Position numbers and translations under genes: made by a program
Notes under the pieces: model-generated
Told to the model about the DNA's origin: nothing
Database searches by the model: none
The model's input: only the letters and a program-made list of their open reading frames with translations
Shown: positions 28,355 to 36,712 of the stretch, one piece after another
Numbering within the stretch: position 1 is the stretch's first letter
Layout: every line of letters starts with the position of its first letter
NCBI RefSeq assembly: GCF_000317575.1
Contig: NC_019748.1
Location: forward strand, 512,001 to 576,000
Direction of reading: 5' to 3'
From: Stanieria cyanosphaera PCC 7437
Lineage (GTDB): Bacteria > Cyanobacteriota > Cyanobacteriia > Cyanobacteriales > Xenococcaceae
DNA: 64,000 nucleotides

Positions 28355-28382
28355 GTAAAGACAATTCATGAATTGTCCCTAC
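28355..28382. repeat. 28-bp palindromic dispersed repeat
   Basis: GTAAAGACAATTC / GAATTGTCCCTAC is a copy of the same palindrome family as 16130 and 63693, read in the opposite direction. It lies just after the stop of the GldG-like gene and may serve as a terminator. Confidence 0.65.
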
Positions 28383-28387
28383 TCTGT

Positions 28388-29923
28388 TTATCTTCTCCGC
28401 CACCAGGTAAAAATCGCCATACCTAAAGCAATCATTGGCATAATAAATAAAGCCATCAGACTAATAATTCTAGCTTGTAAAGGAGCAAGATTAATCCGAC
28501 GATTAGTGGGTTCTTTGGCACTAATAGATAAAGTTTGTTCGTCTTCTCCTGCTAACCAATTAATTGAATTAAGTAAAAGATCGCTATTTAATTGTTGTTG
28601 TAACCAACCATTGGTTGCAAAAGTGCTGCTTCCAAAAATTACTAAACGGGATTCTTTTGATTGAGCATTTTCTTTACGACTGAGGGCAAAAGCTAAATCT
28701 AAAGGACCTTTAATATCTGTGGCAGAATCAAATTGAAGTTGTTGATTTGATAAGTCACTTTCTGCCCAACTTTGTTCATTAGTAATGACTAAAGGTGTAG
28801 CTGTTATTCCTTCTTTTGGAACTATTTTTAATGGTCTTGATTCAGGAAAAATAGCAATATCTTGACCAAAATCTTTCGTAATAGGATGTTCACCATAATT
28901 ATTAATTATTGGTGCAGCAGGACCTAGTCCTAAAATATTTCCTGCACCAGAAGCATCAATAACTAATCGACTATCTAACTGAATGCCCCAATCATCCAAG
29001 ATAGGGGTTAAACCAGGGTCAGTTTCAGGTGGTAACATTAATAAAAGATTACCACCATTATTTAAATATTCTTGGATAATTTTTACTTCGGCAGGAAACA
29101 GTTTTCTATTTGCACCTGCGATCGCGATTACGTTAGTATTTTCTGGTATTTTTCCGCTAGTTGCTAATGTTAATGGTTGGACTTGATAACCTCTATTTTC
29201 TAAACTTTGAACTGCTTGAGAAAGACCACCTTCAATATCTTTTAAAGGTGCTTCTCCGTGTCCTTGAAAAAAATAAATAGTTAAGGCGCGATCGCGTTTA
29301 ATTTTTTCTATGGCATTAGTTAATTGTACTTCAGTTAAAACATTTCCCGAACGAGGATCTAAGGTTTGAATTCGTTGTTTTTTATTACCGTATTCTAGAT
29401 AAACTTCACCTGGAGACTGAACATTAAATTTACCTTTGGCTAGTTGAATATTTATTTCAGGATCGACAACTTCAAACTGAAAATTTTGGCTATAACGACG
29501 ATAATTTTGTAGTAAAGATTCAATTTCTGGATCGACGTTGCGATCAAAGATCCAGACTTTGAGAGGTTGAGATAAATTTTGAACAATAGCTTGAGTTTGA
29601 GGAGATAAAGTAAAGATTTTATTTTCAGTTAAATCAAATCTAAAAGAATTACGTATGGCAATAAAATTAATTAAGCCAATAATTAGGAAAATTGCTGTAG
29701 TTGCAATGAGGGCATTAGTTCCTACTTGCATTCCTCGTTGATGCCAAAAACTGCGATTTGATCTAATCATTAAACCAAACCAAACTGTGATTAAAATTGT
29801 ACCAACAATTAAGAAACCTAGAGGTAACCATGACCATTGATTAGTAATTAAGCCAACAACTAATCCAGCGACAGCGAAAATTAAGCCAAAGAATAAACAC
29901 AATTTATCTAAGATTTTTTTCAT
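28388..29923 (-). CDS. GldG-like ABC transporter accessory protein
   Basis: The 511-residue membrane protein has two N-terminal membrane helices, a large periplasmic domain (DUF4350/ABC_transp_aux type, with FRFDLTENKIFTLSP and IYFFQGHGEAPL) and a C-terminal membrane helix ending in basic WWRRR. It matches the GldG/YbbJ-like auxiliary component of GldAFG ABC systems. In cyanobacteria the substrate is unknown; gliding or polysaccharide export should not be assumed. It is read after the permease across a 243-base gap. Confidence 0.85.
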   Translation of the reverse strand: MKKILDKLCLFFGLIFAVAGLVVGLITNQWSWLPLGFLIVGTILITVWFGLMIRSNRSFWHQRGMQVGTNALIATTAIFLIIGLINFIAIRNSFRFDLTENKIFTLSPQTQAIVQNLSQPLKVWIFDRNVDPEIESLLQNYRRYSQNFQFEVVDPEINIQLAKGKFNVQSPGEVYLEYGNKKQRIQTLDPRSGNVLTEVQLTNAIEKIKRDRALTIYFFQGHGEAPLKDIEGGLSQAVQSLENRGYQVQPLTLATSGKIPENTNVIAIAGANRKLFPAEVKIIQEYLNNGGNLLLMLPPETDPGLTPILDDWGIQLDSRLVIDASGAGNILGLGPAAPIINNYGEHPITKDFGQDIAIFPESRPLKIVPKEGITATPLVITNEQSWAESDLSNQQLQFDSATDIKGPLDLAFALSRKENAQSKESRLVIFGSSTFATNGWLQQQLNSDLLLNSINWLAGEDEQTLSISAKEPTNRRINLAPLQARIISLMALFIMPMIALGMAIFTWWRRR

Positions 29924-30166
29924 GGTTTAAGCTGTTGTGAATTTCATTTTTAGCTAAAAAATAAGTTTCAATTTATAACTAGTTGTGCTATTGATAGGGT
30001 TGAGGAAGAGAATGGGGAATAAAAAAGTGTAATTAATTTTGCCTGGATAAGCTGATAAACTGATATACATTATTATTCTGCTATTAAAAAAAAATCAACC
30101 TTTAAACCCCCTCCCTATCTGTGTGTCAATCTCAATAAACAAATTAAATCCCTAAAAACTTACTTA

Positions 30167-30958
30167 TTAATTGCGAGTAAATCTAAATAATTCAATTGAT
30201 TGAGCAGTTAAAAATATTCCTAAGAAAATATAACTGAATAATAAAATCAAATCGCTAGTCTCAAAAATTCCTTGAACTAAATTATTATAACTTTCTAATA
30301 AAGAAATATGTTTTAAAGCATTGCCAAATGTTCCACCAATACTATTAGCAATTAAATCAATAATCCAAAGAAATAAGACTAAAGTAAAAGTCAAAATTGC
30401 AGCAATAATCGAATTATCGGTGAGAGAAGAAATAAACATTCCTAAAGACAAAATTGCTGCTGCTAGTAAAATTAAACCAAAATGAGCTAAAAGTGGAACA
30501 GCAGGAGGAACAGCAGGATTAGCAGCACTAAAAGCGATCGCTTCGTATAAGAGAAGTGGTAAAATCATTACTAAAAAAAAGGCTACTACTGCTAAAAGTT
30601 TTCCTAAAGCAACTACCCAATTTGTGACGGGAGATGTAGCTAACAATTCAATCGTGCCTCGTTTTCTTTCTTCGGTATAAAGATTCATCGAAAGAATCGG
30701 TAAAATAAATAAAGATAAAGAACCCATTACGGCAAACAAGGAATTTAAAAAGACATAAGCTACATCAATATTGGTTGGCATTCCCATCTGTTCACTAATA
30801 GCTACTTGTTGAATAATGCCTTGTTGTCCTAATAAAAGTTCAATAAAAAATAAACCAGAAAGAAACCAAAAAACTGCCGTGACAATATAAGCCAAAGGAG
30901 AAACAAAATAACTTTGTAATTCTTTTTGGAAGATTGCAATAATATTAGCGATAATCAT
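30167..30958 (-). CDS. ABC transporter permease, GldF/NosY-like
   Basis: The 263-residue integral membrane protein has six predicted hydrophobic segments and the ABC-2 signature (TEERKRGTIELLATSPVTNWVVALGK). It pairs with the ATPase at 31085 and the GldG-like protein at 28388. The three genes are collinear, ATPase first, with 126- and 243-base intervals. Probably an exporter or membrane-remodelling ABC-2 transporter. Confidence 0.88.
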   Translation of the reverse strand: MIIANIIAIFQKELQSYFVSPLAYIVTAVFWFLSGLFFIELLLGQQGIIQQVAISEQMGMPTNIDVAYVFLNSLFAVMGSLSLFILPILSMNLYTEERKRGTIELLATSPVTNWVVALGKLLAVVAFFLVMILPLLLYEAIAFSAANPAVPPAVPLLAHFGLILLAAAILSLGMFISSLTDNSIIAAILTFTLVLFLWIIDLIANSIGGTFGNALKHISLLESYNNLVQGIFETSDLILLFSYIFLGIFLTAQSIELFRFTRN

Positions 30959-31084
30959 AATTAACTGTTAATTGTTTGTCCACAGATAAAAACTAATGAA
31001 GTTATCGGTGAGTTATATGTTGTGTTGAACAGATTAAGTTCGTACTGAGTGAAATAAAAAAACAGATAATTGATCGATTTTAGA

Positions 31085-32083
31085 TTAATTGTTCATTGTT
31101 GTATTTTCTTCATCAGAAGCAACCATTAAATCTTCAGTAGTTAATTCTAAAAAGACATCTTCTAAAGAAGGACGAGTGTAGCGCATTTGATACAATCCTA
31201 ATCCTTGATTAACAATTGTCGCTGCAATTTCTTTACCAGGTTCACTATTGGCCCGACAAACAATCTGAAGTACATTACGATTAGGTTTAACTATTTCTGA
31301 TTGAATCACTTTGACTTGACTAACTCCAGTTATCTGGGATAATAAAGGTAAAATCGAGTCGAGATTGCCTTCAACTTCTACTTCATAACCAGAATTACCT
31401 TGAAGCTGTTCCATCAAATTGATTGGAGTATCACTAGTTACTACCTTACCGCGATTAATAATCGTTACGCGATCGCAAGTCATACTAACTTCTGGGAGAA
31501 TATGGGTAGAAAGAATAATTGTATGTTCCCCTGCCAGACTTTTAATTAAATGACGCACTTCAATAATCTGACGTGGATCTAAACCTACTGTGGGTTCATC
31601 TAAAATAATTACAGGTGGTTCATGAACGATCGCTTGAGCAATACCTACCCGTTGACGATATCCTTTAGATAACTTGCGAATAATAGTTCTACTTTTATCC
31701 TTCAATTGACAACGAGCGATCGCATTTTGAACTTTTTGAGAACGTTCTCCTGCCGAAATTCCTTTAATTTTGGCAACAAAATGTAAAAAACTTTCTACTG
31801 TCAAATCTAAATACAACGGTGGATTTTCAGGTAAATAACCAATCCTTTTTCTTACCTCCATTGATTGTTGATGAACGTCATAACCAGCAATTTTGGCTGT
31901 ACCGCTACTGGCAGGTATGTACCCTGCTAAAATTCTCATAGTGGTGGTTTTTCCTGCACCATTAGGACCTAAAAAGCCGATGATTTCTCCTGCTGATACT
32001 GAGAAATGAACGTCCTCAATTGCAGTTGTAGAACCATAGATTTTACTCAGATGTTCAACTTCAATCATAAGATTCTGTTGCAA
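31085..32083 (-). CDS. ABC transporter ATP-binding protein, GldA/CcmA-like
   Basis: All ATPase motifs are intact: Walker A GPNGAGKTTT, signature LSKGYRQRVGIAQAI, Walker B VIILDEPTVGLDP and the H-loop STH. The 332-residue length includes a ~90-residue C-terminal domain typical of ABC-2 drug or gliding-type exporters. It energises the permease encoded next. Confidence 0.92.
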   Translation of the reverse strand: MQQNLMIEVEHLSKIYGSTTAIEDVHFSVSAGEIIGFLGPNGAGKTTTMRILAGYIPASSGTAKIAGYDVHQQSMEVRKRIGYLPENPPLYLDLTVESFLHFVAKIKGISAGERSQKVQNAIARCQLKDKSRTIIRKLSKGYRQRVGIAQAIVHEPPVIILDEPTVGLDPRQIIEVRHLIKSLAGEHTIILSTHILPEVSMTCDRVTIINRGKVVTSDTPINLMEQLQGNSGYEVEVEGNLDSILPLLSQITGVSQVKVIQSEIVKPNRNVLQIVCRANSEPGKEIAATIVNQGLGLYQMRYTRPSLEDVFLELTTEDLMVASDEENTTMNN

Positions 32084-32161
32084 AAATAAATTTTAAATCA
32101 AAACTAATAGCTTCTGCCTCCTGCCTCAACTCAATCAGGTTTGGGAAACTTATGAAAAAAT

Positions 32162-32611
32162 CTAGAGAAAAGGTTTGATAAACTTACGTTCTAAGGCAAA
32201 ATCAAGCAAAAAACGCGTTAAAGCAAAACAAAATAAACTCTCACCAAATAATAAACCCACCAACCATAATTGTCCCGAGATAATACCCATCCCTTCCCAT
32301 AAAGCTAATCCTCGAACAATTCCAAAAGCTAATACCGAACCATCTTTAAGATGAGAGTTATTATCCCCCCGAATAATATAACGATAAGTTACTCCAAACA
32401 AAAAACCGCTAATAACTGCGATCGCTAATCGACTCAAAAACTCTATCTCCAAAGAGACTGTGAAAATTGCCAACTGTTCCCCTTGAGATAATAAAACAAT
32501 TGTATTGAATAATTGCATTCCTAATTCGCTCATCGAAAAAGCGATCGCAGCTAGTACCCCTGCTTTGCAAGATTCTATTCTTTCAGTTTGTAAACTAGGC
32601 AAAGTCATCAC
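32162..32611 (-). CDS. Conserved cyanobacterial membrane protein
   Basis: The 149-residue protein has about four hydrophobic segments (AGVLAAIAFSMSELGMQLF, LAIAVISGFLFGVTYRYII, GIVRGLALWEGMGII and LLFGESLFCFALTRFLL). I do not recognise a characterised family. It lies upstream of the ABC ATPase on the same strand (78-base gap) and divergently from petN. Confidence 0.6.
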   Translation of the reverse strand: MMTLPSLQTERIESCKAGVLAAIAFSMSELGMQLFNTIVLLSQGEQLAIFTVSLEIEFLSRLAIAVISGFLFGVTYRYIIRGDNNSHLKDGSVLAFGIVRGLALWEGMGIISGQLWLVGLLFGESLFCFALTRFLLDFALERKFIKPFL

Positions 32612-32688
32612 CAGAAAACTTCAATAACAAAGTATGATAGATTTTGTATTAGTTTGATTAGTTTTATTAACAAAAGAAACATATAGCT

Positions 32689-32778
32689 ATGGATATTTTG
32701 ACATTAGGTTGGGTTAGCCTACTTGCTTGCTTTACTTGGTCTATTGCAATGGTCGTTTGGGGTCGTAACGGATTCTAA
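32689..32778 (+). CDS. petN: Cytochrome b6f complex subunit PetN
   Basis: The 29-codon gene encodes [20 protein letters not shown] and ends VVWGRNGF, a clear PetN (subunit VIII), a single-helix subunit needed for assembly of the thylakoid cytochrome b6f complex. This is one of the most conserved small photosynthetic proteins, so the call is secure despite its size. It is followed after three bases by a 47-codon gene. Confidence 0.95.
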   Translation: MDILTLGWVSLLACFTWSIAMVVWGRNGF

Positions 32779-32781
32779 GTT

Positions 32782-32925
32782 GTGGAAACAGCATATTTAG
32801 TTAATACTCTTTTTTTGATAGCTCTGGCACTGCTCATTATAGTCAGTGGAGGAATACTTTATCTTTCTGCGATTAAATGGCAAGATCGTCGCCGTCAAAA
32901 AAATGATGAACGTCTTAATCGTTAA
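32782..32925 (+). CDS. Small single-helix membrane protein downstream of petN
   Basis: GTG 32782 opens 47 codons: a hydrophobic helix (LFLIALALLIIVSGGILYL) followed by a basic tail (KWQDRRRQKNDERLNR). The gene is three bases after the petN stop, so the two are almost certainly cotranscribed. The positive tail suggests a cytoplasmic C-terminus. It could be a small photosynthetic or NDH-1 subunit such as NdhP, but I cannot confirm this from memory of the family. Confidence 0.65.
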   Translation: METAYLVNTLFLIALALLIIVSGGILYLSAIKWQDRRRQKNDERLNR

Positions 32926-33032
32926 CAGTGGTATCTATTTTTCAATTTTGAGCAGTTTTAATTTCAAAAGTGGTAATTAAAAATTTTTGCTGCTTAAAAA
33001 AGTGTTTATAAAAAATTATTCAAACAAACTAA

Positions 33033-33059
33033 AGGGTGTTAAGTATAACTTAACGCCCT
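33033..33059. terminator. Strong hairpin downstream of the petN operon
   Basis: AGGGTGTTAAGT pairs with ACTTAACGCCCT over 12 bp (one G-U) with a 3-base loop. It lies between the rightward petN unit and the leftward DUF3134 gene. The flanking sequences are AT-rich on both sides, so bidirectional termination is plausible. Confidence 0.6.
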
Positions 33060-33160
33060 ATTATTTATATTCCGCTTTGATCATTTTCCGAGATTTACTA
33101 ATAACAATACCAATTCTCGAAACTATCTAAATACATAACCAAATTATTTCCTGAGAAAGA

Positions 33161-33391
33161 CTATAGCGATTCTTCATCGAGTTCTAAATCTAATTCCTCT
33201 TCTTGACTTAGAAGATCTTCAAATTCATCTGTTGCCTTATCATCGTGGTACTTATCAGATTGATAGGGTTTGAATCGACCAGTACTTTGTATCCATCTAA
33301 AAATAGATTCATCTTCTCTGGGAGCAATAATCGAGGCTGGTTCACCTATCGGTTCTTCTTGAAGTGCAGGGTATGTGTATTGCTTATTCAT
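33161..33391 (-). CDS. DUF3134 family protein
   Basis: The 76-residue acidic protein contains SIFRWIQSTGRF after PALQEEPIGEPASII, the conserved core of the cyanobacterial DUF3134 family, and ends in an acidic tail. No function is known for the family. It lies alone between petN and the PII-like gene. Confidence 0.7.
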   Translation of the reverse strand: MNKQYTYPALQEEPIGEPASIIAPREDESIFRWIQSTGRFKPYQSDKYHDDKATDEFEDLLSQEEELDLELDEESL

Positions 33392-33724
33392 TTTTGCCTA
33401 CTTCCTAGGTTGTGGTTCGTCATATCTGTTGGGATCTTTCTTTTGTTTATTAGTCTTATCCAATTGTTTTTTTTTGTTTTTTAGATTCTCTATTGCCTTT
33501 TTTCTTTGACATAACATAACGATTCCTAAATTAGATATTTATAATGGATTGTCGTTTGATGGGCTACTCGGACAGTAAAAAAAAATTTGAAATACCATTA
33601 AGTCATATGTTTAAGAAATTGCGACCGCTATTAAAATTTTCAGCTAGTCGAAGTGCAATCATAATCGAATATTAAGTAATCATAGAAACGCAGACAACCA
33701 AGTTGAATCAATAGGTTTCGTTAT
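33392..33724. other. Gap between DUF3134 and the PII-like gene
   Basis: T-rich stretches near 33470-33500 precede DUF3134. A possible 43-codon plus-strand frame (33544-33675, starting MDCRLMGYSDSKKK) has no recognisable family or good ribosome-binding site. No RNA gene is recognised. Confidence 0.3.
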
Positions 33725-34024
33725 CTAATCAAACAAACCTTCTACATTTTGTCGAAAGGCAATCAAGGCATGAGTTCCCTGAAATGGCTTTAGCTCTTCG
33801 AGCAATTGGTCAGATATTTCTGGCGGAACGATAGTTTTGACTTCAATATTGGTGTTATAGCCAGCCAGATCTCCCATCCGTTTACCATGACTACCTGCAC
33901 CCTGGGCTGGAATAATGGTGTAACCAGAGACATCTAATGTTTGTAGTAACTTAATCAAACGGTCTTGTAAAACTGCTTCACAGATAATAGTGACCATAGT
34001 ACCCTGGTGAAAAGAAGTAGACAT
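33725..34024 (-). CDS. PII-like signalling protein
   Basis: I start at ATG 34024 rather than the TTG at 34036. The 99 residues have the ferredoxin-like PII fold order (VTIICEAVLQDRLIKLLQ, GYTIIPAQGAGSHG, NIEVKTIVPPEISDQLLEEL) and resemble the PII-like proteins linked to carbon transport (SbtB and relatives) more than GlnB. The T-loop lacks the canonical uridylylation Tyr region. It probably binds an adenine nucleotide and regulates a partner. It is 75 bases downstream of the ApcA paralogue on the same strand. Confidence 0.65.
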   Translation of the reverse strand: MSTSFHQGTMVTIICEAVLQDRLIKLLQTLDVSGYTIIPAQGAGSHGKRMGDLAGYNTNIEVKTIVPPEISDQLLEELKPFQGTHALIAFRQNVEGLFD

Positions 34025-34099
34025 AAGAATTCTCAAAACACTTGTATTGTTTTTTTTGCTAATCTAGCGTGGCGATCGCTTGAAGGTTATTTCTGTTGT

Positions 34100-34585
34100 C
34101 TATTGAAGAGCAGCAATGAGGTAGTCGAAGTAAGTACCAACTTCACTAGCATCTTCTCCAGACAAAATTGAGGTAGCGATCTTCTTCATGGCACGGACAC
34201 TTTCGGCAACGGAGTCAATGGGAGTGCCAAGAGATTTGTACATTTGACTGACACCAACAATCCCAAGCTCTTGAATTGGCGCACCATCTCCAGCAGCAAT
34301 ACTGTAGGAAACTAAGCGCAGATAATAATCCATATCTCGTAGACAAGTAGCTGTTTTCTCTTTGCCGTAGGCATTGCCACCAGTAGAAACAAGGTATGGA
34401 CGGCTTTGAAAGAGTTGATTGGCAGCTTGTTTAACAATGTAACTACGGCTTTCTGTTAAAGCTTTCACAAGTTTTAAACGGCGATCGCTATTTTTGATAA
34501 ACAGATTGATTTGCTCCAATTCTCCAGGGGTAAGATAGCGAATCTCAGCATCTGCATTGACAATCATTTTTGTAATAATACTCAT
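34100..34585 (-). CDS. Allophycocyanin alpha subunit paralogue (ApcA-like)
   Basis: The 161-residue phycobiliprotein starts [20 protein letters not shown] and has [13 protein letters not shown] with the bilin Cys at 81, matching ApcA in length and chromophore site. However, many normally invariant ApcA positions differ ([30 protein letters not shown]), and no apcB, apcC or apcE lies beside it. It is probably an ApcA2-type or photoacclimation paralogue in the phycobilisome core. The start at 34585 is preferred over 34588 because ApcA begins MS. Far-red or low-light function is only a hypothesis. Confidence 0.88.
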   Translation of the reverse strand: MSIITKMIVNADAEIRYLTPGELEQINLFIKNSDRRLKLVKALTESRSYIVKQAANQLFQSRPYLVSTGGNAYGKEKTATCLRDMDYYLRLVSYSIAAGDGAPIQELGIVGVSQMYKSLGTPIDSVAESVRAMKKIATSILSGEDASEVGTYFDYLIAALQ

Positions 34586-34626
34586 CAACTGACTCCTGAA
34601 AGGTTTAAATTAACGTAAATTTAAAT

Positions 34627-35127
34627 TCATTGAACTCTTCTTAATTCAACTTCCTGAAGTTCTGACTCTTCCAAATAAGCTCCCTTTAAGTCGGCTCTAT
34701 TTAATCTAGTTTCTTTGAGATCGACTCCTGTTAAATCAGCCCCTCGTAAGTCTGCTCCTTCTAAATTAGTCCCTCGTAAATTTGCGCCTCGTAAATCTGC
34801 TCCTCCTAAATTAGCTCCTTGTAAATCTGCTCCACTCAAGTCAGCTTCTCTCAAATCTGCTCCACTTAAATCAGAGTCGATCATTTCAGCATCAATTAGG
34901 CAAGCTTGAACTATTTCTGCATCAGCCAGATTAGCTTGATTCAGCTTCGCTTGATTCAGATGTGCTTTAGTTAAGTTTGTTCCTCGTAGGTTCGCTTTAA
35001 TCAGGTGCGCTCCAGTTAAATGCGCTCCAATTAGATTGGCATTAGTTAGACATACTTGAATGAGACTGACTCGACTAAAATCTCTTTGTCCTGCTGCGTA
35101 TCGTTTTACAATTTCTTGAGCATCCAT
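34627..35127 (-). CDS. Pentapeptide repeat protein
   Basis: The 166 residues contain about 24 tandem pentapeptides of the A(D/N)LxG form (ADLRGANLRG, ADLREADLSG), predicted to form a right-handed quadrilateral beta helix. A short N-terminal helix (EIVKRYAAGQRDF) precedes them. There is no signal peptide. Cyanobacteria have many such proteins, and function is generally unknown. It is 41 bases upstream of the apcA-like gene on the same strand. Confidence 0.9.
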   Translation of the reverse strand: MDAQEIVKRYAAGQRDFSRVSLIQVCLTNANLIGAHLTGAHLIKANLRGTNLTKAHLNQAKLNQANLADAEIVQACLIDAEMIDSDLSGADLREADLSGADLQGANLGGADLRGANLRGTNLEGADLRGADLTGVDLKETRLNRADLKGAYLEESELQEVELRRVQ

Positions 35128-35174
35128 ATTTTTTTCTCTTGAATTATGTGAAAAGTAAGTTAGTTGAGGAATGG

Positions 35175-35381
35175 TTATAAAGCTGGCATTTCTTGATAAC
35201 AGTGACTACAATGCCAATAAAGACCTCCTAAACGTAGATGACGGAGTAAAGTATATGAACAACAAGGGCAAATCTGCTGACTTGTCATGGAGTAGTTAGC
35301 ATAGATGGCTGCTTTCCTTTGGTTGCTTCCAGTTTTAGGAGGAGCTAATTGTTGAGAAAATCGATTTAATAAATTGGGCAT
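35175..35381 (-). CDS. Small zinc-ribbon protein
   Basis: I prefer ATG 35381 (MPNLLNRFSQQLAPPKTG), giving 68 residues; a frame open to 35516 would add 45 residues of less convincing composition. The C-terminus has two CxxC knuckles (CPCC and CSHC, separated by ~16 residues), predicted to bind one zinc. Similar small cyanobacterial proteins end in an ..EMP motif, as here. Function unknown. It lies upstream of the pentapeptide gene on the same strand. Confidence 0.6.
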   Translation of the reverse strand: MPNLLNRFSQQLAPPKTGSNQRKAAIYANYSMTSQQICPCCSYTLLRHLRLGGLYWHCSHCYQEMPAL

Positions 35382-35407
35382 TATGTTAACCAGATTTTGA
35401 TTAGTAT

Positions 35408-35620
35408 TTAGACTCGCATTGTAGAGAAGGCGACAATTTGTAGTTGAATCCACAATTCTTTTTTCCACTTCAAACTTAAAATCTCTGAATTTTTGACCCC
35501 CAAAGCTTTTAGGCATTTAGCTATATCTTTTTTAGTCAGTGATTGTAGGGACAATTCTGAAGCCACAAAACAGGCAAAGCTAGGTGAAACACTAGATAAA
35601 TTGCTGATATAAATTGACAT
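35408..35620 (-). CDS. Possible small protein of unknown function
   Basis: ATG 35620 opens 70 codons beginning MSIYISNLSS, which resembles the first strand of cyanobacterial RNA-binding proteins but does not continue as an RRM domain. It could be a remnant or a spurious frame, and its end overlaps the longer version of the zinc-ribbon frame. Very tentative. Confidence 0.25.
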   Translation of the reverse strand: MSIYISNLSSVSPSFACFVASELSLQSLTKKDIAKCLKALGVKNSEILSLKWKKELWIQLQIVAFSTMRV

Positions 35621-35968
35621 AGAACATCTTTTCAATACAAGAATGTAGAGATTTAGATTCGGAAAGAAGTCTATGGAGTTAGTCAAGGCTCCGAAAATAT
35701 TTCTTAACAGTTTGATCTTAACGTGGAACTTCATCACGATAAGATAAAGACACAACTCTTATTGATCAGTTTTCTAGTTCATAGCGTTAGCAGAAGGCCC
35801 AATCTATTTTTCTGCCGAAGAGGAACTTAAACTAAATAAGACGTATTTTGTTGATCGTAAAAACTTTTGAAACAAACCTATTTTATTAAGCTATGATTTC
35901 CTCTTGTTCAGTAAATCATTTCAAGAAAACAGAAGGAGAAATTAAGATTGTAATTTTTAATCAAGCTC

Positions 35969-36217
35969 TTATTTTTCCGATTTATAAAGAGACTCTTGAA
36001 ATTCTCGCCCCATCAAACTACCAAATTGAGACCAACCCATATTAGGAGTTTTAGATAAGGTAGACTTAATTCTTTCGAGTTTTTTTCTAAATCCTATTAA
36101 TTGTGAAGCGTTAGGCGGTAAAATTTCACTATAAGCGGATGCTAATTCCTCATTAGTCGCCGTATTAAAATCAATAGATTCTCCGACTGCGATTAAATTC
36201 CGAACGATAGGCAACAT
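35969..36217 (-). CDS. Small hypothetical protein
   Basis: The 82-residue protein is helical and polar (FNTATNEELASAYSEILPPN, then IGFRKKLERIKSTLSK) with no membrane segment or metal motif. I do not recognise it. Its codon use is like the neighbours, and it starts after TAGAGAGAAATA. It lies just downstream of the short frame at 36240-36401. Confidence 0.5.
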   Translation of the reverse strand: MLPIVRNLIAVGESIDFNTATNEELASAYSEILPPNASQLIGFRKKLERIKSTLSKTPNMGWSQFGSLMGREFQESLYKSEK

Positions 36218-36239
36218 ATTATTTCTCTCTATTGTTAAA

Positions 36240-36401
36240 TTAATTAGCTACTTCTAGAAAACAAATCTTTCCTTTAGTCTTACAGATATTAGAGACTTGA
36301 GGAGCTAATATTAGGCGAAAATTTAGATTTAGTGTTTGTGATCGCTCTATTCTTTCTTGTGTCAGTTTAGGCACTTGCTCAATCACAACTATTCTCAGCA
36401 T
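36240..36401 (-). pseudogene. Possible truncated gene fused to repeat DNA
   Basis: This 53-codon stretch (MLRIVVIEQVPKLTQERIER and onward) has ordinary codon use and runs into a frame that continues upstream to 36701 through repeat-derived sequence. The likely history is loss of the 5' part by insertion of the repeat mosaic. The product is not recognised. Confidence 0.3.
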
Positions 36402-36404
36402 CAA

Positions 36405-36690
36405 TGAAGGTAGAAGAGAAAAGGAGACGAGCGCAGCGAAGCCCTGAACGCAGTGAAGGAGATAGGGAGATAATAAACATTCATAACTGTACAGACGTAA
36501 CCTGTTGCGGTGAGACCCTGCGCCACGCCAGTCGCTCCACTTGGGGATACCCCAAGACCGCGCTGGCTCACCTGCGGGCGCAAAGGAACGCTCACCAAGA
36601 CAAGTTTCTACCGATAACTGATAACTGGTAACTGGTAATTGTATAATTGCGGTCAGCCTTCGGCTGGCACTGCGTGGTCGCATAAATAAA
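36405..36690. repeat. GC-rich mosaic of dispersed repeats
   Basis: The composition switches to GC-rich within an AT-rich region. It contains GAACGCAGTGAAGGAG-type, GTGAGACCCTGCGCCACGCC-type and tandem (ATAACTG/GTAACTGG) units of the kinds scattered in cyanobacterial intergenic DNA. Frames of 60-150 codons through it on both strands look like repeat translation, not genes. Confidence 0.6.
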
Positions 36691-36712
36691 TTATTAATCA
36701 TTAATCAAATCA

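Noticed and set aside
28388-32083. Gliding motility gene cluster
   Set aside because: GldA/F/G-like names come from Bacteroidetes homologues; similar ABC sets are common in non-gliding cyanobacteria, so motility is not inferred.
33544-33675. 43-codon plus-strand frame
   Set aside because: No ribosome-binding site or recognisable family; kept only as a note in the gap description.
35408-35755. RNA-binding (RRM) protein
   Set aside because: Only the first ten residues of an internal start resemble an RRM; RNP motifs are missing.
36240-36701. 153-codon frame on the minus strand
   Set aside because: Most of it is translated intergenic repeat DNA; only the last ~53 codons might be genuine.
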